Shown here: positions 25,906 through 38,100 of the stretch, piece after piece
Numbering within the stretch: position 1 is the stretch's first letter
How the letters are laid out: each line of letters opens with the position of its first letter
Assembly: GCA_013397435.1 (NCBI GenBank)
Contig: VZRG01000275.1
Span: forward strand, 186,001-250,000
Direction of reading: 5' to 3'
Length of the DNA: 64,000 nt
Source: Erythrocercus mccallii
Lineage: Eukaryota; Chordata; Aves; Passeriformes; Dicruridae
Made by a program: the position numbers and the translations under genes
The notes under the pieces: model-generated
Told to the model about the DNA's origin: nothing
Database searches by the model: none
Seen by the model: only the letters and a program-made list of their open reading frames with translations

Positions 25906-27241
25906 AGTGAACTGAAAGCAGTTTTTGAGCTCTTATTTGTATTTTTTCTATCTCAAACTATAGCATCAAGGCTCCTGTTTGGTTTTCATTTGGTGTTTTG
26001 AATTTTTTTCACTGCAGCTAAAATACTTCCATTGACTGTAGTTGTTTTTATTTATTAGTGTAGCTAATTTTTGACCTTTTTTTTTGACCTGTTTCATAGT
26101 TGACAGTTTTTCTGAGTTATGAAAACACTCCAAGGAGGGGGTGTTGTTCAGACATTCTCAAAGCTTTCAAACCTTTGTCCATCATTGGGGTTTCTGAGTG
26201 TCTTCTGCTTAGAGAGAAGGGCAGCAGCAAAGTCCCTGATGTATCACAGGCTATTTAAATCAGGACCTTTCCTATCTTTGGCAATTAGGGAAATTCCTGT
26301 CACGCTGTGGATACTGCTATAATGTGAAAAAGTAGTGTCTATATTTTGTCTTGCACCTGCTACTTGACATTACTGTTTCATGAATCCTGTCATCAGTGTC
26401 AATGTAGCAAATACTCCCTGAAGCCCAGAAGGAGTGGTTCCCTCTAATTTCTCTATGCCTAGACACATTTTTTGTTTCCATTATTGACACAAGGCATGTG
26501 TTCCATCAAAAGACCTGGACCACCCTCTCTGGCTTTTTTTTAAAGGTTTTGTTGTGGGGTGGGAGGTGGGATTTTAATATTATTTTGTTAGATTACTATG
26601 ACTTGGGATTTCTTAGGACACAGGAAATCCTGTGCTAATGTAGGTGCTGAAGTGAGCAGAGTTCTGTATGAGTTGAAAATCTGAGTGTGTTTATGCACAG
26701 GGAAGTCAGACCTGGCATTGTGCATCTGTTTTCCCTTTCCAGGAATTAGCCTGCTTTTTGTTGCTCTTCACTAACAGCTACATACAAGGGCATTTGACTT
26801 TTCCTTCATAATCCACTAAAGGCTGCCAGGTAGCTTTGCAGGGGTTTTTTGAGTTATTTCCATCATCCCTTCTATGTATGTATGGCAGCGGCAGCCATTT
26901 TCCGCATTCTGGCATAGAAAAGTACTTGAGCAATTGGGTTTTTTTCATGTCAAAATGAGTTTTTTCCTTAGGTCCAGCTAAAGATTAAACAAATCAGCTC
27001 CCACACAATTATAATTCAGTGTTTGGATTCTAAAACTCACTGAATATCTTGATCCTCAGAGCTGGTGTAATACAGCCATCTTAAAAGTATTATTAGTTAA
27101 AAAAAATTCAAATGGCAAAAAACTGTGTATGTTTTCATTGCAGTAATGGCAGAATAACTGGAAGAGAGGCTTTTTCCTGACTTCTCCAACACAGTTATTT
27201 CTAGTCAATAGTCCAAATGCAAAAAAATTAAAGAATGCCTT

Positions 27242-27346
27242 AAACAAAAAAAAAAACAACCAAAAACAAACAACAACAACAAACAAACAAACAAACAAAC
27301 AAAACCTCACCAAACAAAAAAACCCACAAAAAAACCAAAAAAACCC
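27242..27346. repeat. A/C-rich low-complexity block (CAAA/CAA)
   Basis: About 105 bp built from AAAC, CAA and poly-A words with almost no G or T, including five or more CAAA units in a row. On the minus strand this gives the artefactual Phe/Val/Leu-rich frame. It could be a microsatellite or the A-rich tail of an old retroposed copy; no recognisable body precedes it. Confidence 0.75.
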
Positions 27347-27973
27347 TGGAAACATAGGAAACTTTATTCTTGGTTTTGTTGTGATGGTTTGAAAAATTCT
27401 GCAACTATTAAAAATTCTGTTATTTTAAGGATATTTATACACAGCTTGCACAAACAAGGCAGGCATCCACTTTGTACTTGCTGAAGTGTTTCTTTTGGTG
27501 CAGCTGTGGTGTGTTCATCTGTAAGACCTGCAGCTTCCTGCACAGCAGGAGTACAGTGGCCTGGACAAGCCTGGGAAGCTGCTCCCTCCCAGCTCTTCTC
27601 CTTGCACGGGTGAGCTCTGACATCGCCCCTCCTTTGGCTGTGGCTTCAGGAGCCCTGACCTCACTCCAGAGCTCAAATCCCATATTTCCCATCAACTTAG
27701 GTTTGGTTCTCACCCTTAGGGTATGTGTCACCTGCATCTGCCCACCAGTTAATGCAAGTCTCTTCATGACAGAGAATCATGGAAGAACATATTTGAAAGT
27801 ACAAAAGTAGTTATTTCTTTAAAACATACATACTTGGGGATTGATTAAGTCCTTAAATGCACCAGGGAACATGTAGGCAAATGGAGTGGAAACATCATGT
27901 TTTCTTACGATTCCTGTATCCACAGGAGTTGAGTAGCATTTGCCATCTGAATTACAGCAGTGACCAAAGTAAG

Positions 27974-28078
27974 TTGTTGGTTTTTTGGTTGTGATGGTGG
28001 TAGTCTTGGGTTTTTGTTCATTTTTTTGTTTGCTTGGGTTTTTGATTGGTTGTTTTTGTATATTTATGGGGTTTTTGT
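27974..28078. repeat. G/T-rich low-complexity block
   Basis: About 105 bp of TTGG, GTTTTT and TGGTTG words with little A or C. Its composition is the strand-reverse of the block at 27242-27346, about 630 bp away. It is not a perfect repeat and carries no gene. Confidence 0.65.
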
Positions 28079-31000
28079 GAAAGGGAGTTAATACGTATCT
28101 CACTGCAGTTATTGTCTATATTTTCCAATAGCAATTTTTGTTCAGCAAGTTGGGTCATGGCTCTTTCTGATAGAAATAGACCTTGCAAATAGGCTTCAAA
28201 AGAAATAGTGCATTTTTCTAGATTTGAGTCTATTTGGAACTACTCTTTTCAAGTTTGTTTTTCTAAAAGATAAGGCAGTCTACTGGTAATATTCTCAGCT
28301 AGTATAAATTGATATATCACCTTTGCCTTCAGAATAGCTGTGCAGTATCAGCAGATGTGTATAAAAAATTCTGTTAGTATCTGACAAGCAAATTATGTAG
28401 GATTCGTTGTTCTGGGTTTTTTTTAAATTTGTATCAGAACCACATGAGGTTATTGTGAACTGTTATTTGATTAATAAAACTGTAGTTTCTGTACGTATGC
28501 AGCTTTCTTTTGAAGTAGGTGAGATTTCCATCAGTTTTACCTTCTTGGATGAGTTCCACAGAAATTTATGAATACTTCCTAGGTAAATAATTTAATTTGT
28601 CTACCAGTATGACCAAATTCTTACTGTTCAACCATAAAGAAATTGTGTATAGTGCAGCTTTTAAACTTCCAGCAGCTGAATCACTTAAACCTGCACAGCT
28701 GGACTTTGTAATTCATCTGTGTTTCATTTTAACAATTAGCAGTGGCTTAGCCCAGAGGGACTGAAGCCTAGGTCTGAAGAAGGTGCACTAACCACAGGTT
28801 ACCGAAGAGTCTGCTGGGATGTGGAAGAGGTGAATTAAAAGCACACTTTTGTCTAATGGTTGTGGATTTTCTCAAGTGGTTGTACTGTATGCACTGTGTG
28901 TTGCTGAGAATGTTGTTCCCTGCAGTAAACTTTCCCCACAGCTCTCCTGATTTCTCACTGGTGCCCCTGCCCAGAGAGCTGCAGTGCTCCAGCCCTGTCC
29001 CTCTGTGTACAGCCCAACTGGAGGGATGTCCCTTCTCCTGAAAAACTGGCTTTGACTTCAGCTCTACCCTTTTCATGCTGTTTCTTCTGCCATAAGCACA
29101 TTCTTCAGGAACTTCTCAGAGGGGAATGCTGAAGTTTGCTTGCTGCATCAGAGGAAGCAGCATGTAAGAGGAAAACTGCCTTTGTTGTGTCTGTGGTGCT
29201 GTTGGCAAGCAGCCTGAACCTGGTGCTGTGGGCTGAGGTGAGCATCTATGAGCCAGATTTCACCTGGAAGGTCATGATTATACCTGTGGAATATTTTTGA
29301 ATGATTATGGCTTTTCTTCCATCAGCTGCCAGCTGACAAGCACAAAGAAATGCTGGTTTAAGTCAAAGTGAAATAAAGCGTGGAACATAGGCCATAAGGA
29401 GAAATGTGACAATAGTCCAAGGCTTCTGGATAAATACAGTAATCTGCATCACTGATGGAGGTCTTGTGTTTGTATGGTGGAGGCAAAGGGTGAGAGTGAT
29501 AAGAAATACCTGAAGGCTCATATTGCTTTATGTGCCAAAATCTTGTTTCTCTGGTTGAATTTTTTAATCTTCATCTGTGTTAAAGCTGGCAGTGCTTTGG
29601 AAGTTACTACATGGGAACAGGGCATTTCAACAAGTTCTTAAAAATAAGTATTTCAAGATGGACATTTATAGTCACAGAAATGGCTAAGTAAAACCAGTAC
29701 CCTCTTCTTCAGCAGAGCAGCCCCAAGTGCATAATATTCAGAATGTACTTCAATTCAGAAGTAAATTTACTCTGTATAGTGACCCAAAGAAGTGGCTGCA
29801 AGCACAAACACTGTGCAACTGTCAATGAATGAATGAAGTGCAGTCTTGCCATTATTGTGCTCTGTCAACAGAATTTAGCAGTGTTTTCTGATTGGCACTC
29901 TCAATTACTTGCAGTATTGCACAGGCCAGAGTGACTGCAGCTTGACATTTAGCACACAGGCTAGCTGTGGGTGGCTGACACTTGGGAAATGAGTTTGTCT
30001 GGATGAGTGAAGTGAACCAATGAGTTAGAGAGATTTAACTTTGTGCTTTGTGGTGCCATTGGTAGTAATTTTCAAGACAGGATTGATTGCAATCTTAGAA
30101 GATATATTCTAATTTTTTTTCTTTAAGTGCTGTTCTAATTACTTGTGGTTATAAAGAAAAATGGTCATAAACAGAATTAGAAATACTATGAAGAAGTAGT
30201 TCAGAAATCTCACAATATCAACCTTTTTATCCGTTTCTGTTTTGATAATGGAGCTATGGGTCTGATAATAATCACTGAGATAGGTCCTCTTTTTATACTG
30301 TGTGAAAATAACCCTTAATTGTGGAATTTGACAAACATTCTCCCCTAAGTGGACAAGAAGCTTATTTCTCTTAAGCAAAGGAGCTTGCCAAAAAACAGGA
30401 AGGTCTCTTTGTTTTACAGCCCTGTCAGCAGCACATAATCTCTTATGTCAAAAGCCCTCTGAGTTAAATTAGTTTAAAGGATTTGTATGAATTTGTGAAC
30501 TAGGTTTTCTAGTAATAAAAAGTGTCCTTACATGTAAATAACATTAAAACATTCTTATAGATAATCCACCAGCCCATGTATAAGGAAAATGCTGAATAAT
30601 CCTATTTTTGTTACAGGTTCACTTCAGGCATATTTGAGAGGGGGTTTTTTTCATCATCTGAAGCCTAACACTGTAATAGTGTCCCAGAAATTATGTACAA
30701 AGCTTGGATGCTGTTGTACTTTTTTACTGCATAATTTATTAATTATTAAAATAATATTGGATTAGGGTTTCACAGGATATTGACTATTAAGTGATATAAT
30801 CTGAAACTGTTGGCCAAGACTTCCTGAGTATTAACTTTGTGTGTCACTAACTGTATAATTCTGATCTAATTCCCTAAACCTAATTTGTGGTGCCTTAGCT
30901 TATGCTGAGCAACATTTCTACCTACCAAACAAGCTTGTTCATTTCCATAAATATAAATTGAAAAAAGAAGTACTAGAAGTAAATAGTAACAGGATTCAGC

Positions 31001-31088
31001 CTGCACTCCCTCTCTTGCAGTCATAGAAGCTGTTGGTAGGTGGTCTTGTGCAAAGCAACAGAATAATAATTTTAAAAACTTAAAAAGT

Positions 31089-31100
31089 TCTCTTTCTTTC

Positions 31101-31176
<76 letters not shown>

Positions 31177-31180
31177 TTTC
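31089..31180. repeat. (TTTC)n microsatellite
   Basis: About 92 bp of CTTT units, nearly perfect after one early TCTCTTTC interruption, giving around 20 units. It explains the Lys-Glu-Arg-Lys repeat frame on the minus strand, which is not a protein. Tracts of this length are usually length-polymorphic. Confidence 0.95.
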
Positions 31181-33129
31181 ACACATCCTCAGTGTGAAAA
31201 TGACTTCTTATTACCTAGTTTGTAGAACCATGGTCTCACTTAGAGAGAAATCTAAGCCCTCAAATTGTCCATAAAAAATCTGGGATTAGATAGTATAAAT
31301 GCTAAAAAAATGGTGTTAGTGGTGACACTGCAGGTGAATTTCAACTTTGACCCAAAATATTTAAGTTTTGATAATCTTAGAAGTCAGATTGTGCAATTCT
31401 TGTCAAAAGTCAGTAGATCAGTACAAATACTTTTGTATTCTGTAGGCTGTGTGGTTCACTGGCAGAGTCCTAAAGAGATGACCTAATTTTTCAAATAGAA
31501 AAGTCTTTTTGGCATTAACTGAACCTGGAAGTGCTTACCACTTTGGAAAAAGAGGTCATGTAGCAATTTAATGTGCACTCAGGAGTTTGATTCTAGACTC
31601 TTTGTCTTTTAAATATTCATTATGCTAGCCTTAATACGTAGATGCCTAGGGAGTGATGTATGCATTGCAGTGAAAAATGCAGCAAACATATAAATTAGTA
31701 AGTACTGAACAGATCATGTCCATTTCTGAAAAGCAAACTGATCTGCACAGCTGCCTTCACAGGTGTCCTTCAGGAAAACCAGAATGGGTTAGCAAAGGAA
31801 AAAAGATGCAGCTTCCTTCACCGTGACAGTTGTCATTTGAGTGCTTCTGTAGTCTTGCTAATGTTCTTGAGTGGAATCCTTTGAAGGAGCAGTGTTTTGT
31901 TGATCTGCAGAAAGAAGACATAAATTGACAATTATATACACAAAACAGCCCAACATCTTTTATCGCTATGTGGTTTAAAATTTTCCAAAGTGGAAATTAG
32001 AAATAGCAATCCATCCCTACCTAGCAGTACATTGGACTGATACAATACTATCTTGCATGAGTATTTGCTAATTAATCAAAAAACATATAGTTGGTATTAA
32101 GCATGGGTAATAATGCTTTGCCCGTTCCTTAAGAATGTTTTGGATATTACTTATATTCTCAAAACCACATTGCAGCTAATAAGTAGTAGGCATTATTATT
32201 GTGAATTGTGTTCATTAATATGTAAAACTGCTGGAGTTGCATAAGTCTTTAAACACATTATGAATATTTCATGCCTGATGTGCCCTGTATTAACAGTTAT
32301 TTGAAAACATATTTATATGTACAGTGTATAGACTAATTTATCATCTCTTTTGCTGGGGAGGAGGAGAACTTAAACTGATCTCAGACCTCTTGGCAGATCT
32401 TCTCAGCTTTAGCTTTTTACTGAGATTCTTCTCAGCCTTATTTTCATATGCAACTCTTTTTCTCTTGCCATGGGATAAACTGTAAATGTAAATGATCATA
32501 GCAAAACACTGCATTTTACATCAAATTTTGATTCTTTCTCTCATTTTTTTATGTCTCAGTAGACTTCAGTGGGATGTCAGAATATCAATAAATGGGGTTT
32601 TGGAGAATAAGCTCTGTGACTCCAAAGAAATATTAGTCATCAATCAAAAATCTGTGAAGCAGTAATTTGAATTTATAACATGGAAAATAATTGGAAAATT
32701 ATTTTATCAATATAAAGCCAGAGCACAATGGTAGGAGGGAACCTTATAAAAACAAGCTGTACTGTCAGGTGTATGTAAGCAGGCTACCAACTATTCATAT
32801 TGTCAAGAGGTGAAAGAATTTCTCTTAAAAACACAATCTTACCAACAGGAAATGTCAGAAGGTGTGAAAAGTCTGGGCTTTTCATTAATCAGAATATGAC
32901 TTTGAGTTATAGCCTTGTCATATGGCTAGAAGAAAGGAAAAATCTAATCATAGACCCTATCAGGCAGTGAATTACCACCATTATATTGCTGAACTCTTAT
33001 CCATCTAGTCAGCCTTATTTCAGAGAGATGAATTCTCACTGGAGCAGGTGTAGGAAAAGGGGATTAACATAACCAACACACAGCAATTGTACCTCGAGAC
33101 AGGAACCGAATATCTGAGTTGTGAGTGCT

Positions 33130-33778
33130 GGGAACCCTTTCATCCGAGAGAGCTGCTGGTATCCTGCATCAGCATCAGTGCATCCGGAAGAGCTTTGCCA
33201 GCAGATCAAGGGAGGTGATCCTGCCCATCTTCTCACCCTCAGTGAGGCTGCATCCAGAGTGCTCTGTCCAGTCGTGGGCTCCTCAGTACAAGAGAGACAA
33301 TCAGCTACTGGCGAGGGTCCAGAAAATGCCTACAAAGATGATGAGGGGGATCTGGTACATCTCTCTTTTGAGGAGAGACTAAGGGAGCTGGGCATGTTTA
33401 GACTTGAGGAGACTGAGAGGAGATCTCTTCAGTCCATATAAATACCCCAAAGATGGGTGCCAAGGGGATGGTGCCAGATTCTTTGCAGTGGTGCCCAGCA
33501 ACAGAATAAGGAACAGTGGCCATAAACTGAAACACAAGTATTTTCACCTCAATGTGACAAGGAACTTCTTTACATTGAGGAGGTCAAAGCACTGTAACAG
33601 GTTGCCTAGAGAGGTTGTGGAATCTCCCTCTCTGGAGACATTCCAAACCCACTTGAACAAATTCCTGTTCAAATTCCTGCTCCAGGTGACCCTGCCTGGG
33701 GGGGCGGTTGGGCTATATGATCTCCTAGAAGGTACTCGAGGTCCCTTCCAACCCTAACCATTCTGTGATTCTGTGGTA
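33130..33778 (+). mobile_element. CR1 LINE fragment, 5'-truncated, sense
   Basis: About 650 bp of a CR1 3' region. Recognisable words include AGATCAAGGGAGGTGATCCT, GAGAGACTAAGGGAGCTGGG, CATTGAGGAGGTCAAAGCAC, CTAGAGAGGTTGTGGAATCT and the terminal TTCCAACCCTAACCATTCTG followed by TGATTCTGTGG. Broken frames read ORF2-like HPECSVQSWAPQYKR and NFFTLRRSKHCNRLPREVVE. It differs from the copy at 7.13 kb and belongs to another CR1 subfamily. The 5' edge could be some tens of bases off. Confidence 0.88.
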
Positions 33779-35102
33779 TCCTGGAAGTAACTGCGGAGTG
33801 CAAGTATGCAACTGGAGTCAGTCCAACCACCATTACAAAAAGTAAAAATAAATGTTACTTTTAAATTAAAAGGATATTAATTGACTATGGAAGAAGTCAG
33901 AATTTGTTGAGCAGTCTGTTGAGTAATGCTTTGCACTTGGTTTTCAGTAGGATTTGAGGGAAAAGTATGGAGAAATAGCTTGTGTTCTCTCATGACCCCT
34001 AATTGCAAAGATGAGAGTTCATTAACAAAGATCCACTTCACTCCTTTGTGATATAGTCCTTGCTATAAAAGACCACTTATGACACCGGCTTACAAAACTA
34101 GAAAAATGTGTTGAAACAGATTACTTGGTGACTCTCTTGCCCTAAAAGTGAAATGGATATGGTGTGCTCATTTTTGGGTTTATGCCATGTTACAAAATCA
34201 GTAAGGGAAAAGTGTCTCTGTTAGCATATCAGTCCCTGTAGTAGACCCTTTATATTGCTTTGGAACTTAAAAAATTCCAAAGGTGCAAGTTAAAGCAGGC
34301 CCCTGACTTAATCCCTGGTGTTTGTTGAGACCTAATAAATAAAATTCTGTTTTGTTGACTTTTCATTATAAAAGATGCTGCTGAAGGACATAATGATAGC
34401 CAGCCTTTTGATATCATTGTTTCAAGAACCAACCTGCCTCTGATACTGCTTAAAACCTTTGGTCCTTAATACCTTATTGAAAACTTGGACGATATATCGG
34501 TTGTCAGAACAAAAATTCTCTGAGGCTCTAATCCATCTGAACCAATCTGGACATGCTGTACCCAGCTGCCAGCTCCCAGTAATGAGTTCAGATCAGATGG
34601 GTCATTTGAAGGTGGTCAGCTATCAACCAATGGGTATGGCTGGTATGCAGAACTTTATCCTGGATGTTAGTAGTCCTCCCTTTCCAAATACTACCTTTAG
34701 TTCCACACCTGAATCACAGTCTTGTGACCATGGGTGAAGGCTATCCAGTACCTTTTTGGTTTATGGCGCTTTGCTATCAAGAGCATCCAGCAAAAAAAAC
34801 CACCTTCATTGTTAACTCTTCGGTGACCACACATGTGTGAATGTGCCCAGCAGCATGCAGGCCCAGATACATTTGTGCTCCCCAGTGCAGCCTCAGCGTT
34901 TGGGCCAACAAAGCCACACTTCTTTGGGCCAGAGGACTGTGACAGTCCCCAGCCTTTGTGAAATGTGCTTCACACCCTTCCTGATCCCCAGTGCTGTGAT
35001 CATCTCACTCCATGTTCCTACAGCTTGTGCAGCAGTTTGTTCAGGGTTACTTCTCTTCACTTACTTCCTTTTTTTGTTTTCTTTTTTTTTTGCCTCTTAC
35101 AG

Positions 35103-35174
35103 ATGGACAAAAGAGGAAGAAGTCACTAAGAAAGAAACTGGACTCTTTAGGAAAGGAGAAGAACAGAGACAAAG
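35103..35174 (+). CDS. ARHGAP6: ARHGAP6 exon 3 (basic segment)
   Basis: A 72-nt exon, phase 1 in and 1 out, completing D54 and running to the first base of codon 78. It encodes a strongly basic segment (DGQKRKKSLRKKLDSLGKEK) rich in Lys/Arg, which could serve as a nuclear-localisation or acidic-lipid-binding patch; that role is inference. The acceptor follows a long T-rich polypyrimidine tract and ends cctcttacag; the donor is gtaaga. Because its length is a multiple of three with matching phases, skipping it would keep the frame. It is separated from exon 2 by 18.5 kb and was identified by fit to the ARHGAP6 protein and by phase. Confidence 0.94.
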
Positions 35175-38100
35175 GTAAGATGAGTACATATTTAGTGATC
35201 AGGTCTTAGTTTTGCATATGAGATTCCCTTAGTCTGATATATACTTTTTGAAGTAGAATGTTGTTAAGCTGATATACTGTCTAGTTATTTATTTTCAAGC
35301 TAAAAATATGTTTTACCTTTTCTGTTTGACTTTAGTGTAACTCAGATCTCTTCAACTGAAAGGTTTGGTTTGTTAAGGAAAACTTAAAGGACTGCATCTT
35401 TTCTCCAATGTTCTTTCTCCCCATTTTCACCATCTAGTGCAGAATGTGGTCTGTATAACACAATCCAGTTCTTTACCTGCATTTTTACTCTCAATTTACA
35501 AAGCACATAAACCCAGCACTGCCCAAGCAAGTCAGTTGGTGTGCTTTTCTTGCTTTAACCTTAGGAAAATAGCTATTGTTAAAAAAATATAAATGCTTCA
35601 GTGCTACTGATCAGTTTGATTTTAATAAACTTCATGTGACATGGATTTACAGATAGGGTTGTACTCTTTTGTTTGGACACTAATCAGCTTTATGGGCTGA
35701 GTCCTAATCCAAGACCTGAAGTTGACCTATAATTTGGAGCCATTTGAACTGTCTAAATACTGAGACACTGGAAAGTGTCTGTGAAATTACATGTAAGTAA
35801 TTGTGCATGTAATTTTGTGTCCACTTCTGGAAAAGAAGTTCTGGAAAAATTGTTGTAAAACTCAGTATTGATATCCCAGTTTCACAAACATGCACGCAAA
35901 TGCAGGAATTTGTGACAGAAGAATTGACCTGGTTCCTCTGATGCCCTCACTTTTAGTCTAGTTTAGCAGAAGAATGGAACTCTGAAATTCCAGTGAAAAA
36001 ATTAACATCCCCATTTCCAAGTTAGTTTAGATAGCTGGCAAGAAGAAAATATTTTTCTTTTAATTTATATTTGTTTGATGACTTATAATCCATGATTATT
36101 ATTTTCTTGGTTTAACATCGGTTATGGAAAATATTGCTTTAATCTTTCTAAAACTGAATGTGCCCTGAGATACTGGTTTGATATATCCAGTGGCTTCCTG
36201 TAGTATTACATTGCAAATATCAAACTTTTCATTTGTTACAAGAATTACTTGATATATAACTGAGCCACATGCAGGAGGAGTCATTAAGGAAGAGATTTAA
36301 TGATTTTATATTCATCTTTGGGGGAAAATCTTTTTTGCACTGTCCTAATAATGCATTACATTTGGTTACATTTCAGTAAGTCAGTCATTGCATTGTTGTG
36401 TTTTTTCTGTAGTTATTTGTGCAGATAAGAGTGCAAAGCAACATAGTTCTGTGCAAAACCTGCCCTGGTTTTCAATGTTCATAGGGCCTGTGAGGTGCTC
36501 TTCTGCATCAGAAAACACTAACCACATCCTGCTTTTTAAAATGTTTTGTCTCTCAAAAATTTTTGGTGTACTGAGAGCTTTCGTCTTTCCTCCCTAAGGA
36601 GTGCCATGACTTTGGTAGTCTCTGTTGAAAGTTTCTCTTTAGAAGTTCTTTTGAAAGTTAAAATACATTTTGGCGTGGTTTTTTCCCCTCACATTTTTTC
36701 AGTACTATAGCAGATTTTAACAATGATAAATTGCTTTGATAATTCACCAAAGCCAGAATTTTGCACTGTCACCCAAACTTGGTAGGTCTTTGCTCTTGTA
36801 CTTCTAGAGCTCTAGCAGTGCTCTTTGATGCAGTGCCTTGAGAAGTGTCCTTTTGGTGATGGATACAGATCCTTAACCAAAGTTGGTCTTTATTCCACTA
36901 AATTCTGTTGCCAAAGATCTTTCAAACAATATTTTTTCTTAAACTGCCTTGCATTCTTTTGTATTTCCTTACAGCTATGTAATTATTTTATCTGACCTTT
37001 GTTTCTAATAATTACATAGCTGCACCAGTGAGCACTTCAAGATACCATTTTCTGCTATTATTCGGTTCAGGGATTTTCTTGTGTGTCTATCTTGCATGGT
37101 AGCATTTATACTCCATTCACTTGGTAGGTTTGGGGATATGATTTTTATTCAGAAGGGCTCTCTGAGTGTACTTCACCTTTTAGGGCTCACTAGTTGCCAC
37201 AATAAAGGTCAGCACTTTGTATTTACTCATCGTTGTTTAAATTTATCAACTTCCTAGTTTTTAGCCTTGCTCATACTATCTGGTTAACTTTATCAAGCAT
37301 TTTTAGAAATTATTTTGTTGATTCTCCTAATTCTAATTCCTTTCTTCCTATTATTATTTGAAAATTAGATGTTTCAAATATATACCCGTCTAGTTTTATC
37401 CTTTTTCTCCCATCTCTCACTGTCTTATTCTCAGTTATGGAGATGTTTTACATGCAATTTCTAGTTATGAAATATTTTAGGAGCACCCTCTTAGAGGAAA
37501 ATACCCCAGTATTTCTCAAACTGTAGAATTTGTATTTCCTTCCTTTAGGAGAAACTTTGGTTGGTCAGTAAGGGTCCAGGAAATTGGAAGGAGTCACGTT
37601 CTGAACAGGTTGTGTTAGCAGAGTGTAAATAAAGGCATACCTGCTCTTATTAATTACCAGTAGCAAATGTTAGGCAAAAATAGCCTAAATAGCAACGTAC
37701 GGCATCTTACTTGTCAGGTTTTCTGGCCGTGGTTGGTTCTGGTGCACTTTTCTGTGCCCTTCTGAGTTATTGAAGGTCATGTGCCACTCAGGTACGTGCT
37801 GAGCAGACTCTCAGTGCATGACAGCAGAGGGAATGACCAACCAGCATTACTGGCTTGTGCCGTGGGGGCCATCAGCATGGCACACTGGCTGAAAGGTGAC
37901 TGTTTTCCTGTGGGAAGCAGCAGCACCAGCATCTCCTCCAGCCTCCAGAATTAGAGGGGACGGTATTGCCCAGCTTTCAGCTGATGAGTTAGCTCTGGAA
38001 ACAAAAATGTAAGGCCTTGTGCTGCTGGTCTCCGTAAGGATGAGCCTGCTATGCTCGCGTCAGAACTGAGCTCCACCACCTTCCCTGAACAGTGACCTCC

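Larger units (their letters stand above)
16622..35102 (+). other. ARHGAP6: ARHGAP6 intron 2 (18.5 kb)
   Basis: The largest complete intron in the window, from donor gtaagg to acceptor cttacag. It contains an antisense CR1 (17.90-18.86 kb), a TA-rich microsatellite beside it, a short sense CR1 tail (21.66-21.75 kb), a C-rich G-quadruplex motif (25.88 kb), an A/C-rich and a G/T-rich block (27.24 and 27.97 kb), a long TTTC microsatellite (31.09 kb) and a sense CR1 (33.13-33.78 kb). The rest is AT-rich single-copy-looking sequence in which I see no gene. Confidence 0.85.

Noticed and set aside
26556..26570. GGGGTGGGAGGTGGG as a G-quadruplex
   Set aside because: One of the four runs has only two G, so it does not meet the usual three-tetrad pattern.
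27435..27810. Overlapping 110- and 112-codon frames on opposite strands in intron 2
   Set aside because: No family resemblance on either strand; kept only as part of the unexplained segment finding.
30866..31186. Minus-strand frame with Lys-Glu-Arg-Lys repeats
   Set aside because: It is the translation of the (TTTC)n microsatellite, not a coiled-coil protein.
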